Assembly: GCF_026151205.1 (NCBI RefSeq)
Contig: NC_087072.1
Coordinates: 22,275,603-22,339,602, forward strand
Direction: 5' to 3'
Origin: Bolinopsis microptera
Lineage: Eukaryota > Ctenophora > Tentaculata > Lobata > Bolinopsidae
DNA: 64,000 nucleotides
The translations under genes were made by a program, and so were the position numbers. The notes under the pieces are model-generated. The model ran no database searches, was not told the origin of the DNA, and was given only the letters and a program-made list of their open reading frames with translations. Below, piece by piece: positions 54,501-63,705 of this stretch; within the stretch, counting starts at the first letter, position 1; every line of letters starts with the position of its first letter.

Positions 54501-57500
54501 ACCTAAACTTTCTCGTTGATACTGATGCGTATTTCTCGATGTTATTTGGGATGATTTTGATGTTACATAGATCATCCTCCATGTTTCCGAGTGCTTTGAT
54601 TACAGAGTGCACATCATAGCCCTGTTAAAAAAATATGAATTTAGGGATATAACAATAATTGTGTTAATATGAAGTGTGAATTTAAATCCCATCATTGTCT
54701 CTATTTTGATTGATTTATATAGTAGAATTACCTTAAAATTATGGAAGACAATTGTTAGATGTTTATCCGTCTCCCTTTTCATATTACACAGACTATGTGC
54801 AGCTCCGAAATACTTCCCCCTGAAAATATAAAATAACTTTATAAATCTAATGAGTTTGGTGATATCCTGAAGGTTTCAAAAAATTTTAAATAAAATAAAA
54901 ACTAAGAAAAAGGATATTAATAATAAGTGTGGTATTTCACTTACGTATAGTGGCAATGATCTCTGACTTTATCCTTATCGACAAGGAGTTGGTGACAAAG
55001 ATAACATGATCTGCTTGAAGCAAATGCCTGCTTCTCATCATCTGTCAGAGGAATCATGGACTCCTCTGCCCAGATTAGATCGTGTAAGCGATCGCATTCC
55101 TCGTACATCATGGCCACAAATACATTCGCCACACCACCTCTTCCGTCATCTCTGTACACAACTACAGATTGTTGGTATGACTCAAATGGGGTTACCACCT
55201 TGTACGCAAACCCACAAGCTTCATGTTCCTTAACCTTTTTAGTTGCCTGAATGAATTATAATATAAGATCATCAAATATTAACCTTGTTTCTACATCTAT
55301 TAAAAAATCCATAGACACCTTAATGACTATTTACAACATTTATAAAAGTATTACTAGTATCCAAACCTGTACATTTGAGTCACCCGTTTGCTCCATTGGC
55401 TTGATGTATGACTCGAAATCTAGAAAATGTATGGGGTTAGTATATAATTGAATTGGACAGAATCAATTTATAGTATCACTTTATAAACATTAATAAGTTT
55501 ATCTAACTGAAAAAAAGTTGCGATCTACATTATAAATTTTGTGATTCTGTTACCTGCCACTATGTATACAGGCGACTGTACCATCTTATCATAACCCTTG
55601 AAATAGAGTACATCCTCAACAGGGAATTTGATTCCCTGCGGCTTAAACCGAATGCAGCTCTCCTCATGTTTGATGAGGTTGCTTAGTTGTTTAAAACCAT
55701 GAAAACACCTGTAATGTAAATGAATATTTGAATATATTTTGTTAGTGTGAAGTAAAAGCAATTATGGATATAACATCATTTTTTATTATTTTAAAAATAT
55801 TTTTATTTTTTATTTTTAGAAATTTAATTTATTTAAAAAAAAAAAAAAATTACCTCTGACAATGATGTTTTGAATTCCTCCCCTTCATCAGCAGGACATT
55901 CAGCGATTTGATTAGCACAAAGTGTGTGGTATCACCGTTAGTTAATACCATCACATTGACTGTGCGCCGTGGGTAGCGTAGGGTCATCTATCGGTGAAAC
56001 TCGTACTGGATAATATGGCTCGCCTGCTGCCTCCTTGCAGTCATCATAGGCGGTCACATTTATCCTTACACTGAAAATGCAATCGTGTTGGATATAGGTC
56101 AACTTATGATTTCTGAAACTAAACTTAACATATGAAAATAAGCATAGGAAAATTCAAAGAATTAAATTTATGATTAAAATAATGTGATAGACTAACTTGT
56201 TCATCCGCTCGAATTTCCCAATCTGCTGCATGGTGATTGGCCATATTATGCCATCCTCCTTCACCTCACTCTCGAACTGTTTGTAGTAACTCAGTTCACT
56301 GGCGTTACCGTCTTTTCGTGGATAAGGATGCTTTTTTGCAACGACGCACCACAGTAAACATCTGATGGATGATAATTGTGGAATTTACATTACTAATACA
56401 TAATATTGTGATCTTAATCCAATAATATGTTTGAAGAAAGAAAATCATTTAAACTTTAAATAAACTTCACAGTCACAAAGCATTTTCAAACAAGGTTACA
56501 GCGAATTTTTTGTGTAGTGCATCCAGGGTTTGAACAGGATAAGCTCGTTTAAAATACTTCCATCACCTACCTTAGAATGTCTGCTAATCTCTCAGCCTCA
56601 TTCTGCAGAATCTCGGTCACTGCAGGTGACTCTGATGAAGTGATCTTGAACAATCCATTCAGTGCAGTTCTTGTTCCTTCAGGGTCCTGGTGGTCGTGAG
56701 ATAGCACCGCTCCATCTGCATCTGTTCTACGCCGTTTAGGTTGAGGTCGTGGGTAGCCACATCGAGGTCGGTGCTGATCTCTTGCTCGTCCAGTACTAAA
56801 CCTCTCTCCACAATCGGGGCTCGGATAACTATAATCACGCAAATTATGCAAAAATGGAAAAACAGCAAATGCTAGCTTAAAACCATAGTTTATTGTCTAT
56901 GGACAGAATTCATGTTCAATAGAAATATCTAAAAAGTTACAAACCATTTTCGTTGGAAATTCAGGAGATGGTCGGTTAAAGCGATACCACTAAGGCTCTA
57001 AGGTCAATTTCAACACAACATATTGGACAAAAACGCCCTGTCCCTTTACAGGTTTGTAAGTGACGCTTATAATTCGCATAACTCATAGAGTCATCACATC
57101 GAACCATGGTTTGTTAAATGTAGTCAACGAGGAAAGAAACTTCAGCAAATGAATAAAGTGGAGAGGAATAATATAGAAAATAAAATTTGTGCTCGTATTT
57201 AAGCTCGATTCTATTAAAACATTCCTATCTATTATAATTGGCAATTAACTCTCAGATGGGGATCTGATTACAAATTGCTTAACACTCCTATCTAAATTTA
57301 TAATTGGCGATTAACTCTCAGACTTTGAAACACAACCATTCATTGGATCATTAAAATGTCATATAACACTCTTATCTATCATAATTGGTAATTAGCTATC
57401 CTCATGTTACAATATACTTGTACATAGGATTAAAAAGTTAAAAGTATGATCAAGTTGACTAGTAGTGTGTATCCCATCAAGCAAGTTTTCTGTGTGGAGG

Positions 57501-58770
57501 CATTAATGAACAGGTGTCAACTTCCTTCTATTGTATTTGTTATACTCCAGTATATACTTGCAAGTTCGAAACCCAGCCGGACTATCAAAGTGGTATGATT
57601 GCCAATTAACTTTGTGATTGGGATTTGATTGGACACTCGTGTGATCTTGTGGTAACGTGACATACCATCTATCATGAAGTAACTATTGCTTGAGTCACAT
57701 GACCTCATATCAAAACACTCTAATGTGTCATAATAATTACTATCAGGGTCACGTGGGTCACACCACGCTAGTCACGTGATAATTACTATCAGGGTCACGT
57801 GGGTCACACCACGCTAGTCACGTGATAATTACTATCAGGGTCACGTGGGTAACACCACGCTAGTCACGTGATTGAGTGTATTTTTTACTTAAACTCTTAC
57901 CTTATGCCCTATTGAGAAACTACAGACCAGTCTGAAACCTTACATACCTGGAAAAACTAATTAAAGAACACTTAACGAGCACCTTAGTCGGAATAACCTG
58001 AATTGTCAGGAATTTCTGTCACGTGCTTTTAAAAAAAATTAGCAAATCCTGCCCCCTATTGTTATTTCTTCCCCCTATTGTTATTGTCATCAATTGGATC
58101 TAGATGCGCCAGAGTTCTTTACTAACAAGCTAACAACTTACAATGATACCTTATATCTCAGGTTTACATTGAAGAACACTATCCTTTTCTACCTAACCTG
58201 TTGAAATGATACCTTGTATCTCAGGTTTACATTGAAGAACACTATCCCTTTCTATCTAACCTGTTGAAAAGTCTACAAGCTATGAAGTACGATAAGAGCA
58301 GAGTTGAGCTGGTTATCCTATCTCTTGTTGATAGTGACCTTGTTAATGAATGGACACCCGAGGGATTTGAGAAATTCACTCACTTGGAAGAGGTAAAAAA
58401 ATTAAGAATCTACAATCTACGTGCATCTTATAATGTTATATTGCTAAATGTTATATCAGTGCCAGGGTGTATTATATTACGAAGAGTGTATATTGTTGTA
58501 ATTCAAAAGCGTCGTCACATTTTACCTAGAAATGAGACAATTTTCTGATAGGAAGTATTCTATAGCTTTTTGGCTGTAAATCCTACACTCAACTTACAAT
58601 ATGTACCCAGGAATTTGACAGTGAAGATCACGACTCGAGGCACTACTTTCTCGAGTTGTTCGCTAAGACAGCTGCTGAGTACTTCGTGTTCATTGACTCG
58701 AGTGTACACATTACTGTGGACACTATTCCTGAGCTAGTTTCTTATCAGAAACCAGTTATAGCTCCGCTCT
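48544..58770 (+). CDS. PLOD: PLOD-like procollagen lysyl hydroxylase/glycosyltransferase, 5' part
   Basis: Exons in the window: 48544-48721, 48963-49119, 49360-49547, 49774-49886, 50077-50166, 58225-58392, 58611-58770; the rest lies beyond. The start MIKLDMLKLTVILMALPC is a signal peptide, as expected for an ER enzyme that modifies collagen lysines. The first glycosyltransferase-like domain (DEDIIVLYGG, then PYLDSSIVLGYKSDLLRVL) is followed by the PLOD linker with two Cys (RYVGNGITRTTCNSCN). The second domain begins with VYIEEHYPFLSNLLKSLQAM and contains YFVFIDSSVHI and KPVIAPL, in PLOD order. The first domain lacks the D-x-x-D metal motif seen in animal PLODs (GGQR at that place) and the second has IDSS rather than a DxD-like motif, so sugar transfer by these parts is doubtful. 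The hydroxylase domain is not in view. Intron 5 (8 kb) hosts the antisense polymerase element. Confidence 0.85.
50448..51300 (-). pseudogene. Fragments with LDL-receptor class A modules
   Basis: Antisense frames contain several Cys-rich LDLa signatures: CDGTEVCDDGMDESNC, CDGLYDCDDQAESNPIC, CLDGSDEQ and DDLCDGLETC. The frames are broken by shifts near 51175 and 50940, so they do not form one intact protein as it stands; missed introns are an alternative. They lie directly after a truncated copy of a Polinton-associated protein segment, with a palindrome at the join. Real LDLa genes are extracellular or membrane proteins. Confidence 0.6.
51295..51334. repeat. Perfect 17-bp hairpin at the LDLa junction
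   Basis: GAATCCGTTGCAATTGG, a 6-base loop, then its exact reverse complement. It stands precisely where similarity to the transposon-associated segment ends and the Cys-rich LDLa segment begins. Confidence 0.9.
51335..51480 (-). mobile_element. Truncated duplicate of a transposon-associated protein segment
   Basis: The antisense frame contains SRFAHLFGQGFTQIDSLHG and then TQRRN, matching a second copy at about 51940-52075 (TRFASLLGQGFSAIDSLHG and TTQRRN). The copy at 51.4 kb stops after TQRRN, whereas the other continues for about 45 residues. The function of this segment is unknown to me; it adjoins the polymerase on the same strand. Confidence 0.65.
51840..52241 (-). mobile_element. Polymerase-associated hypothetical segment of the Polinton-like element
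   Basis: Two overlapping antisense frames read KNMVSFTNDKIPGPVKLPQ and REYLSCSWP, then, after a shift near 52070, ATRFASLLGQGFSAIDSLHG and EQPEYIPDYAYPRAAS. The frame break suggests decay or an indel. It follows the polymerase frames on the same strand. Confidence 0.6.
52228..56851 (-). mobile_element. Decayed, intron-rich protein-primed-type family B DNA polymerase (Polinton/Maverick-like)
   Basis: Reading leftward: a Cys/His finger-like N-terminal part (56567-56851); KFERMNK-type segment (about 56205); a part with HFVLIKSLNVLL (about 55900); CFHGFKQLSNLIKHEESC (about 55690); exonuclease motif DFESYIKP (about 55420); a Cys4/His segment CYLCHQLL (54941-55198); exonuclease-domain pieces (54600-53690); the palm pieces DAN (about 53485) and NLYGYAMS (about 53365); NALFGKTMKNVRKR (about 52700); and the palm motif DTDS (about 52430). 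The order matches polymerases of Polintons and related viruses. Pieces are separated by 80-250-base gaps, many with GT-AG ends. At least three further breaks (near 55970, 52880 and 52470) are frameshifts, so it appears inactive. No integrase or capsid gene was seen. It is antisense in the large PLOD intron. Confidence 0.75.
57733..57870 (+). repeat. Three tandem 46-bp units rich in CACGTG boxes
   Basis: Units start at about 57733, 57779 and 57825 and differ by one or two bases. Each holds GTCACGTGGGTCACACC and ends in AGTCACGTG, so six CACGTG palindromes lie within 140 bases. CACGTG is the E-box for bHLH factors, and ACGTG is also the core of hypoxia elements. It lies in the large PLOD intron, 350 bases upstream of the next exon. 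Confidence 0.9.
58144..58269 (+). repeat. PLOD: 63-bp tandem duplication of a PLOD 3' splice site
   Basis: Two copies, 58144-58206 and 58207-58269, differ at three bases. Each contains TATCTCAG and the first 45 exon bases. Only the second is followed by the remaining exon. The first acceptor would read through AAATGA, an in-frame stop, so the second must be used for a functional protein. Confidence 0.95.
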
Positions 58771-59103
58771 GTAAGTTTAATCTTTCGGTTCAACCACAGC
58801 ACAGAAAGTCACCTATTACCATATTATATATCATCACCAATTATGATCTACTATATTATGATATTTTCACGGTTGAGATTATATTATAGAAAAGGACGTG
58901 TACCAATTAAGGTAATTTTCATCGATAAATGATATTTGAATCAGGCCTCTCGAGATGTATATATAATACGATATCAAAATGAAACTGTGAACAAATATAT
59001 CACACAATTAGCGAATTATATAAAATCATTTAAGAAATAAAGCATGTGATAGAGGGGTGCTTACCTTTGCAGCCATATCGTACTACTTCGGTTATCGGTA
59101 GTG

Positions 59104-59137
<34 letters not shown>

Positions 59138-59322
59138 GGCATTTCCTGTTACCATTTAATGGCGGTTATTTTGTAACATGGCATTAGCCTCGTGTTTCAC
59201 CAAATAAGGTCTATTTAGTGCCTTGTATATTATTTTTACTTATTAAAATTTAGGAAAGTATTTTAACCCCTCCCCTGGACATCTTGTAGAGAATTATGGG
59301 TCGAAAAAACCTTGTCGCCTGC
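58771..59322. other. PLOD intron segment before the retrotransposon
   Basis: AT-rich intron sequence with no gene or long repeat that I can name. It ends with CCTGC, the target duplication of the element. Confidence 0.6.
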
Positions 59323-59441
59323 TGAAGTATAAGTAAAACTCTTTGTTCATTTAGACTTAATCACACTGAGGTTAAAACATTCTGAAACATTATAAACATT
59401 AGTATTAAAATAACTGAAACAAATAAACAAGAAATATAACA
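59323..59441 (-). repeat. 3' LTR
   Basis: 119 bases, identical to the copy at 63587-63705 by direct reading. On the element strand it starts TGTTATATTTC and ends TATACTTCA. It contains TATAATG about 27 bases upstream of TCAGTGT, a plausible TATA plus initiator. Confidence 0.97.
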
Positions 59442-59869
59442 ATCTCCCCGAATAAATAAACACAACTACAAAATCAAGATCGAAAAGTGATCCCGTGCGC
59501 GTGCGCGCGCAAAGTTTAAAACAGAAGTGCTTACAAAAACTTTGACCTAAGATGGCGTCCTAGAGTAGACCCTTTCAAAGTGCCAATTTAAAATGTGCAC
59601 GGCACAAAATATAAATTACCTTCCTAACACAGGTTCTAAGAATAATGCCGATTTCCCTACTCGGGTAAAAATTCAATTAAACCTCCGACAGGCTAAATAT
59701 AATAAATACGTCAGTCACGCTCTATTGAACGGAATACAAAACAATCAGAATTCAATTCTAATAAAGAGAAAAACATCTACTTCGGAAATACCCAACTCAG
59801 GTGAATATGAAACATGAATGTGAAACATAAGTATGAAACGTAAATATGAAAACCGTGAATATGAAATGT

Positions 59870-62800
59870 TTACTGATAGCCAGAGTTACTAGACGTGCTA
59901 TCAGGTGATGGATACAACACTGTGGGAGTTCTGTCTCTACCAGATCTACGCAGTCTTATAGGATTGTCAATAGTTTTGGTTACAGCCTCATTAATACTTT
60001 TGTTTTCATTAATCACATTATCTGAAGGCACAATACTGTCATGAACATCGGAAGTCACAATATTGTCAAAAGCATTAGGCCGGGAATCATCACCAATAGG
60101 AGCTAGGTGTTTATTGGAGACCGTCAGCTCTACCCCTTCTCCAGTTCTGACATGACTGGTGTTAGGATTGACGTCCAGAAGCTCCACTTCTTCTACGAGA
60201 GGATCGTACTTTGATCGATTGGTGTGACGTTTCATTAATGCTTTAGAGTTATCTGTTAGCCACCCAGGAAGAGAGCTACCAGTTGTTGATTTACGAGGAA
60301 AATTAAACACACGTTCGTGAGGGGTATCGTTAGTTGCAGTGCAGAGGAGGGACCGTATAGAATGTAAAGCATCAGTAATCACCTGCTCCCAAAGTTTTAG
60401 TGGAAGTTTTCTCGTCCTTAAGGCTAATTGTACAGCCTTCCACACTGTTCCATTGTATTTCTCCACTTGACCGTTTCCTTGGGGATTAAAACGTGAAGAA
60501 CGGCTTGTAGCAATGCCTTTTTCGAGTAGCCATTTCTTGAGTTCTGCAGACATGAACCCACTACCCTGATCGGAGTGAATGAAGGACGGCATGCCAAATA
60601 CTCCAAAGATTGACGTTAGACAGCTTTTGACAGAATCGGTGGAAGTGTCGGTACAGGGAAAAGCAAAGGGGTAGCGAGAATATTCATCTACGATAGTGAG
60701 GATGAATTTGTTTTTCGTGTTTGTTGGGAGTGGTCCCTTGAAATCCAGGTTCAAACGCTCAAATGGGGCCGTAGCTTTTATAAGATGCTGGGGCTGTTGA
60801 GGTTTAAAATAGCGTGGCTTAACCTCGGCACAATCCCTGCAGGATCTTGTCATTTTCTTAATATCTTCCACAGAGAAAGGAAGATTCCGAGAGCGAACAA
60901 AGTGAGACATACGCGTTACTCCTGGATGGCAAAGCTGATCATGTAAGGCTTTTAGACTAGTGATCGCTGAGCAATGAGGATACACTAATCGAGATAAAGC
61001 ATCGGCTGGAAGGTTATCTTTTCCAGGCCTGTGCATAATGTCAAATGCATAAGGCGAAAGCTCAATCCTCCAACGGGTTATTTTATCGTTCTTAATTTTA
61101 CCATGGTTTAAGAGACCGAACATGAAGGAAACTGACTGTTGATCCGTGATGACAGTGAATTGGGACCCTAGGAGGTAGTGTTTCCATTTACGAATTGCCT
61201 CCACGATAGCGTAAGCTTCTTTCTCTACTGAGTGATGATTGCGCTCTGATGAGTTAAGAGTTCTGGAAAAGAATGCAATCGGTCGAGTGGATTGACAGAG
61301 AGTAGCGCCAATTGCATAGTCTGATGCATCCGTTTCTAGAGTAAAAGGAAGATTAGGATCAGGCGTGGCCAGGACAGCTTTGGCAATTTCAGATTTTAAC
61401 AGTTGAAATGCTTTTATCTGTTTGTCATTGAGAGGAAATGAAGTGACATGAGACAGGGGGTGAATCTTGTCTGAAAAGTTCTTGACCCACCTAGAGTAAT
61501 GAGCGAACAAGCCAAGTACACTCTTTAGGGATTTGTCATTGTTGGGTGCAGGCATACCCAGGAGAGGTTGTATTCTGTCAGGATCGGGCTTTATGGAATT
61601 ATGACTAACAAGATATCCAAGAAGCTTAATCGAAGTGACCCCGGACACTGTTTTACTATCATTAAATTCAAGATTGTACTTAGCAGCAGCTGTAAGGAAT
61701 TCTGCTAGGTTATTATCATGCTCCTCCTTAGTCATGCCTACGATGGTGATATTATCAACATATACGTATTCACCAGATAGGTGTTCTGCAGCTATGATAT
61801 CGTTGACAGTTCTTTGAAAGGCAGACACTCCGTTAGTCACCCCGAAAGGGATAAACATGAAACAGTAGAGCTTACCATCAGCTTCGAAAGCGGTATATTC
61901 TTGCTCGTCTTCGGCAATAGGGACCTGGTGGTAAGCAGATGAGAGATCAAGTGTACTGTAGTACTTGCGCTTTGAGATATCTTCTACCATCTCGTCGATT
62001 CGAGGGACTGGATAAGCATCCAATTTAGTAAATCTGTTTATCGTTTGGGAGTAATCGATGACAAGGCGTTTCTTGTGATTCTCATTCCCTTGGTGGACCA
62101 GGACCTGGGCTCTCCATGGAGACTCGCACTCTTTAATGATTCCTGCTTCTAGCAGCTTTTTAACCTCGACTCTGATAAATGTTTTATCAATGTTAGAATA
62201 TCTCCTTGATTTGATACTTATAGGGTGGCTGTCCCCCTCTAATTGTCCAAAGAGCTTAGGTGTTTTGATGAGACAAGCAGCTGCAGATACAATAGTAGGA
62301 GGTTTGTGGCCTCCAAACTCCAATGTCACGGATTTGTAATCAGAAAGGATATCTAGTCCTATGATCATATCAGCACATAAGTCCTTCATTACCACAATCG
62401 TTTGATTTGGTAATAATTCACCATTGAAATGAACATCTACTGTACAGTGACCGACAGGATGAGAGATGTGGGACGAAGAGGCCATACTGACAGGTGCATG
62501 GTCTCCGCGATTAATGTCCCATTGATGCTTCCGGACACTGGCATTACTGAGAAAAGTTGCTGAACTTCCAGAATCTACCAAGGCATCAAGCTCTCTTCCA
62601 TTGACCACGACTCTGGTAATACTCTTGGACAAGCATGGAGGCGAAGCTGCAAGATAATGGTTGTGAAGAGCCGATGATGTCCCGTTTTGGGATTGAGAGC
62701 TACTGTGAGGGACTGCTGATGATGTCATGTTCTGAGAGCTACGATATTGATTGTTACGTCGATTCTTGCCGCGGGCACTGCCGCCCCGAACTTGAGATTG

Positions 62801-63562
62801 GCGACCGGCTTTGCAGACTTTCTGGAAATGTCCCTGAATTCCACAACCGTTGCAGTTAGAGTTAAAAGCAGGACAGGCCTGTCTGTTTGTGTGCGGTTTG
62901 GGCCCACCGCAGAAATAACAGGAGAATTGAAATGGGGCAGCTGCTACGAAGTTGTCATCATGGTTAGCACACCCTTCTGAATCTGACACTGATTCATTGT
63001 TATTAACAATTGCGTTGAGAGATGAACTTTGGTTGACATAAGATTGGGCCTGAACCTTTGCTGCCTCTAGCCCTCTAGCTAAGGAATAGATGTCTGACAA
63101 TGCAGTCTTCTCGCTTTCCAATACCCGTTGACGTATACCAGGAGACTGTAGGCCAGCTATAAATGCCTCTCTTATGGCTTCATTTTGGTGTGTAGCCTCA
63201 TTTACTGCACCGAAAACGCAGTCTTTGGCTAAAAATTTGAGTTTTTGGTAATAGGCGTCCACTGTATTGGAGTCTTGCTTGCAAGTGTTAAGCAGGTGTC
63301 GTGCAAAAATGACGTTCCTCTTAGGATTGAAGACACTCTCCAATGCTGCAATTGAGGCTGTGTAATCAGCTGTCTCCGAAATATGAGCATAGATCTCCGT
63401 GCTTACATAGTTTACGAGTAGGTCCTGTTTGTTAGCCTCCGTAATGCTAGTGATTGATCCAATGAACTTCACGAACCTAGCTTTCCAGTGCTCCCACTCC
63501 TTGGAACTGTTGGCAGCAGAGGGGTCGGCGCTAAAAGTCTCAGGACGCAGTAGTTTGTCCAT
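59870..63562 (-). CDS. Gag-Pol polyprotein of the Ty3/gypsy element
   Basis: A 1230-residue single frame, without a Gag/Pol shift. Gag occupies about residues 1-265 and ends in two Cys-His knuckles (CYFCGGPKPHTNRQAC and CNGCGIQGHFQKVC). Protease has ALVDSGSSATFLS. Reverse transcriptase has LDLSSAYHQVPI and YVYVDNITI, thus YVDN instead of the usual YxDD, a variant I recall from some gypsy lineages. RNase H has ETDASDYAIG. Integrase has a zinc-binding start (H...H...CRDC), the first catalytic Asp in LNLDFKGP, the second in HSDQGSGF and Glu in NGQVEKYNG. No chromodomain is visible in the Ser/Asn-rich tail. The start ATG (63562) lies 24 bases after the 5' LTR, leaving almost no leader. No envelope gene is present. 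Confidence 0.95.
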   Translation of the reverse strand: MDKLLRPETFSADPSAANSSKEWEHWKARFVKFIGSITSITEANKQDLLVNYVSTEIYAHISETADYTASIAALESVFNPKRNVIFARHLLNTCKQDSNTVDAYYQKLKFLAKDCVFGAVNEATHQNEAIREAFIAGLQSPGIRQRVLESEKTALSDIYSLARGLEAAKVQAQSYVNQSSSLNAIVNNNESVSDSEGCANHDDNFVAAAPFQFSCYFCGGPKPHTNRQACPAFNSNCNGCGIQGHFQKVCKAGRQSQVRGGSARGKNRRNNQYRSSQNMTSSAVPHSSSQSQNGTSSALHNHYLAASPPCLSKSITRVVVNGRELDALVDSGSSATFLSNASVRKHQWDINRGDHAPVSMASSSHISHPVGHCTVDVHFNGELLPNQTIVVMKDLCADMIIGLDILSDYKSVTLEFGGHKPPTIVSAAACLIKTPKLFGQLEGDSHPISIKSRRYSNIDKTFIRVEVKKLLEAGIIKECESPWRAQVLVHQGNENHKKRLVIDYSQTINRFTKLDAYPVPRIDEMVEDISKRKYYSTLDLSSAYHQVPIAEDEQEYTAFEADGKLYCFMFIPFGVTNGVSAFQRTVNDIIAAEHLSGEYVYVDNITIVGMTKEEHDNNLAEFLTAAAKYNLEFNDSKTVSGVTSIKLLGYLVSHNSIKPDPDRIQPLLGMPAPNNDKSLKSVLGLFAHYSRWVKNFSDKIHPLSHVTSFPLNDKQIKAFQLLKSEIAKAVLATPDPNLPFTLETDASDYAIGATLCQSTRPIAFFSRTLNSSERNHHSVEKEAYAIVEAIRKWKHYLLGSQFTVITDQQSVSFMFGLLNHGKIKNDKITRWRIELSPYAFDIMHRPGKDNLPADALSRLVYPHCSAITSLKALHDQLCHPGVTRMSHFVRSRNLPFSVEDIKKMTRSCRDCAEVKPRYFKPQQPQHLIKATAPFERLNLDFKGPLPTNTKNKFILTIVDEYSRYPFAFPCTDTSTDSVKSCLTSIFGVFGMPSFIHSDQGSGFMSAELKKWLLEKGIATSRSSRFNPQGNGQVEKYNGTVWKAVQLALRTRKLPLKLWEQVITDALHSIRSLLCTATNDTPHERVFNFPRKSTTGSSLPGWLTDNSKALMKRHTNRSKYDPLVEEVELLDVNPNTSHVRTGEGVELTVSNKHLAPIGDDSRPNAFDNIVTSDVHDSIVPSDNVINENKSINEAVTKTIDNPIRLRRSGRDRTPTVLYPSPDSTSSNSGYQ

Positions 63563-63569
63563 AGTTGTT

Positions 63570-63585
63570 ACCTCAGTGTGATTAA
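63570..63585 (-). promoter_or_regulatory. Primer-binding region complementary to the element's own LTR
   Basis: On the element strand, TTAATCACACTGAGGT begins one base after the 5' LTR. It is the exact reverse complement of ACCTCAGTGTGATTAA inside the LTR (63621-63636). No tRNA-type TGG start is present. This fits self-priming by the mRNA 5' end, as established for Tf1-type elements. Confidence 0.7.
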
Positions 63586-63586
63586 A

Positions 63587-63705
63587 TGAAGTATAAGTAA
63601 AACTCTTTGTTCATTTAGACTTAATCACACTGAGGTTAAAACATTCTGAAACATTATAAACATTAGTATTAAAATAACTGAAACAAATAAACAAGAAATA
63701 TAACA
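63587..63705 (-). repeat. 5' LTR with TATA and initiator
   Basis: 119 bases, identical to the 3' LTR. On the element strand TATAATG is followed about 27 bases later by the initiator-like TCAGTGT. A start at the A of TCAGT would give an mRNA beginning AGTGTGATTAA, complementary to the first bases of the primer site. Confidence 0.95.

Larger units (their letters stand above)
59323..63705 (-). mobile_element. Complete Ty3/gypsy LTR retrotransposon with 119-bp LTRs
   Basis: Two identical 119-base LTRs (59323-59441 and 63587-63705) have TG...CA ends and are flanked by a 5-bp duplication, CCTGC (59318-59322 and 63706-63710). The element is 4383 bases and transcribed leftward. It has one intact Gag-Pol frame, a polypurine stretch GGGGAGA (59443-59449) before the 3' LTR, and a primer site after the 5' LTR that lacks the usual TGG but is complementary to the LTR. 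Identical LTRs and an open frame indicate a recent insertion, into a PLOD intron or downstream flank. Confidence 0.97.

Noticed and set aside
59323-63705. Envelope gene or retrovirus
   Set aside because: Only one Gag-Pol frame fits between the LTRs; the 400 bases after it hold no envelope-like frame.
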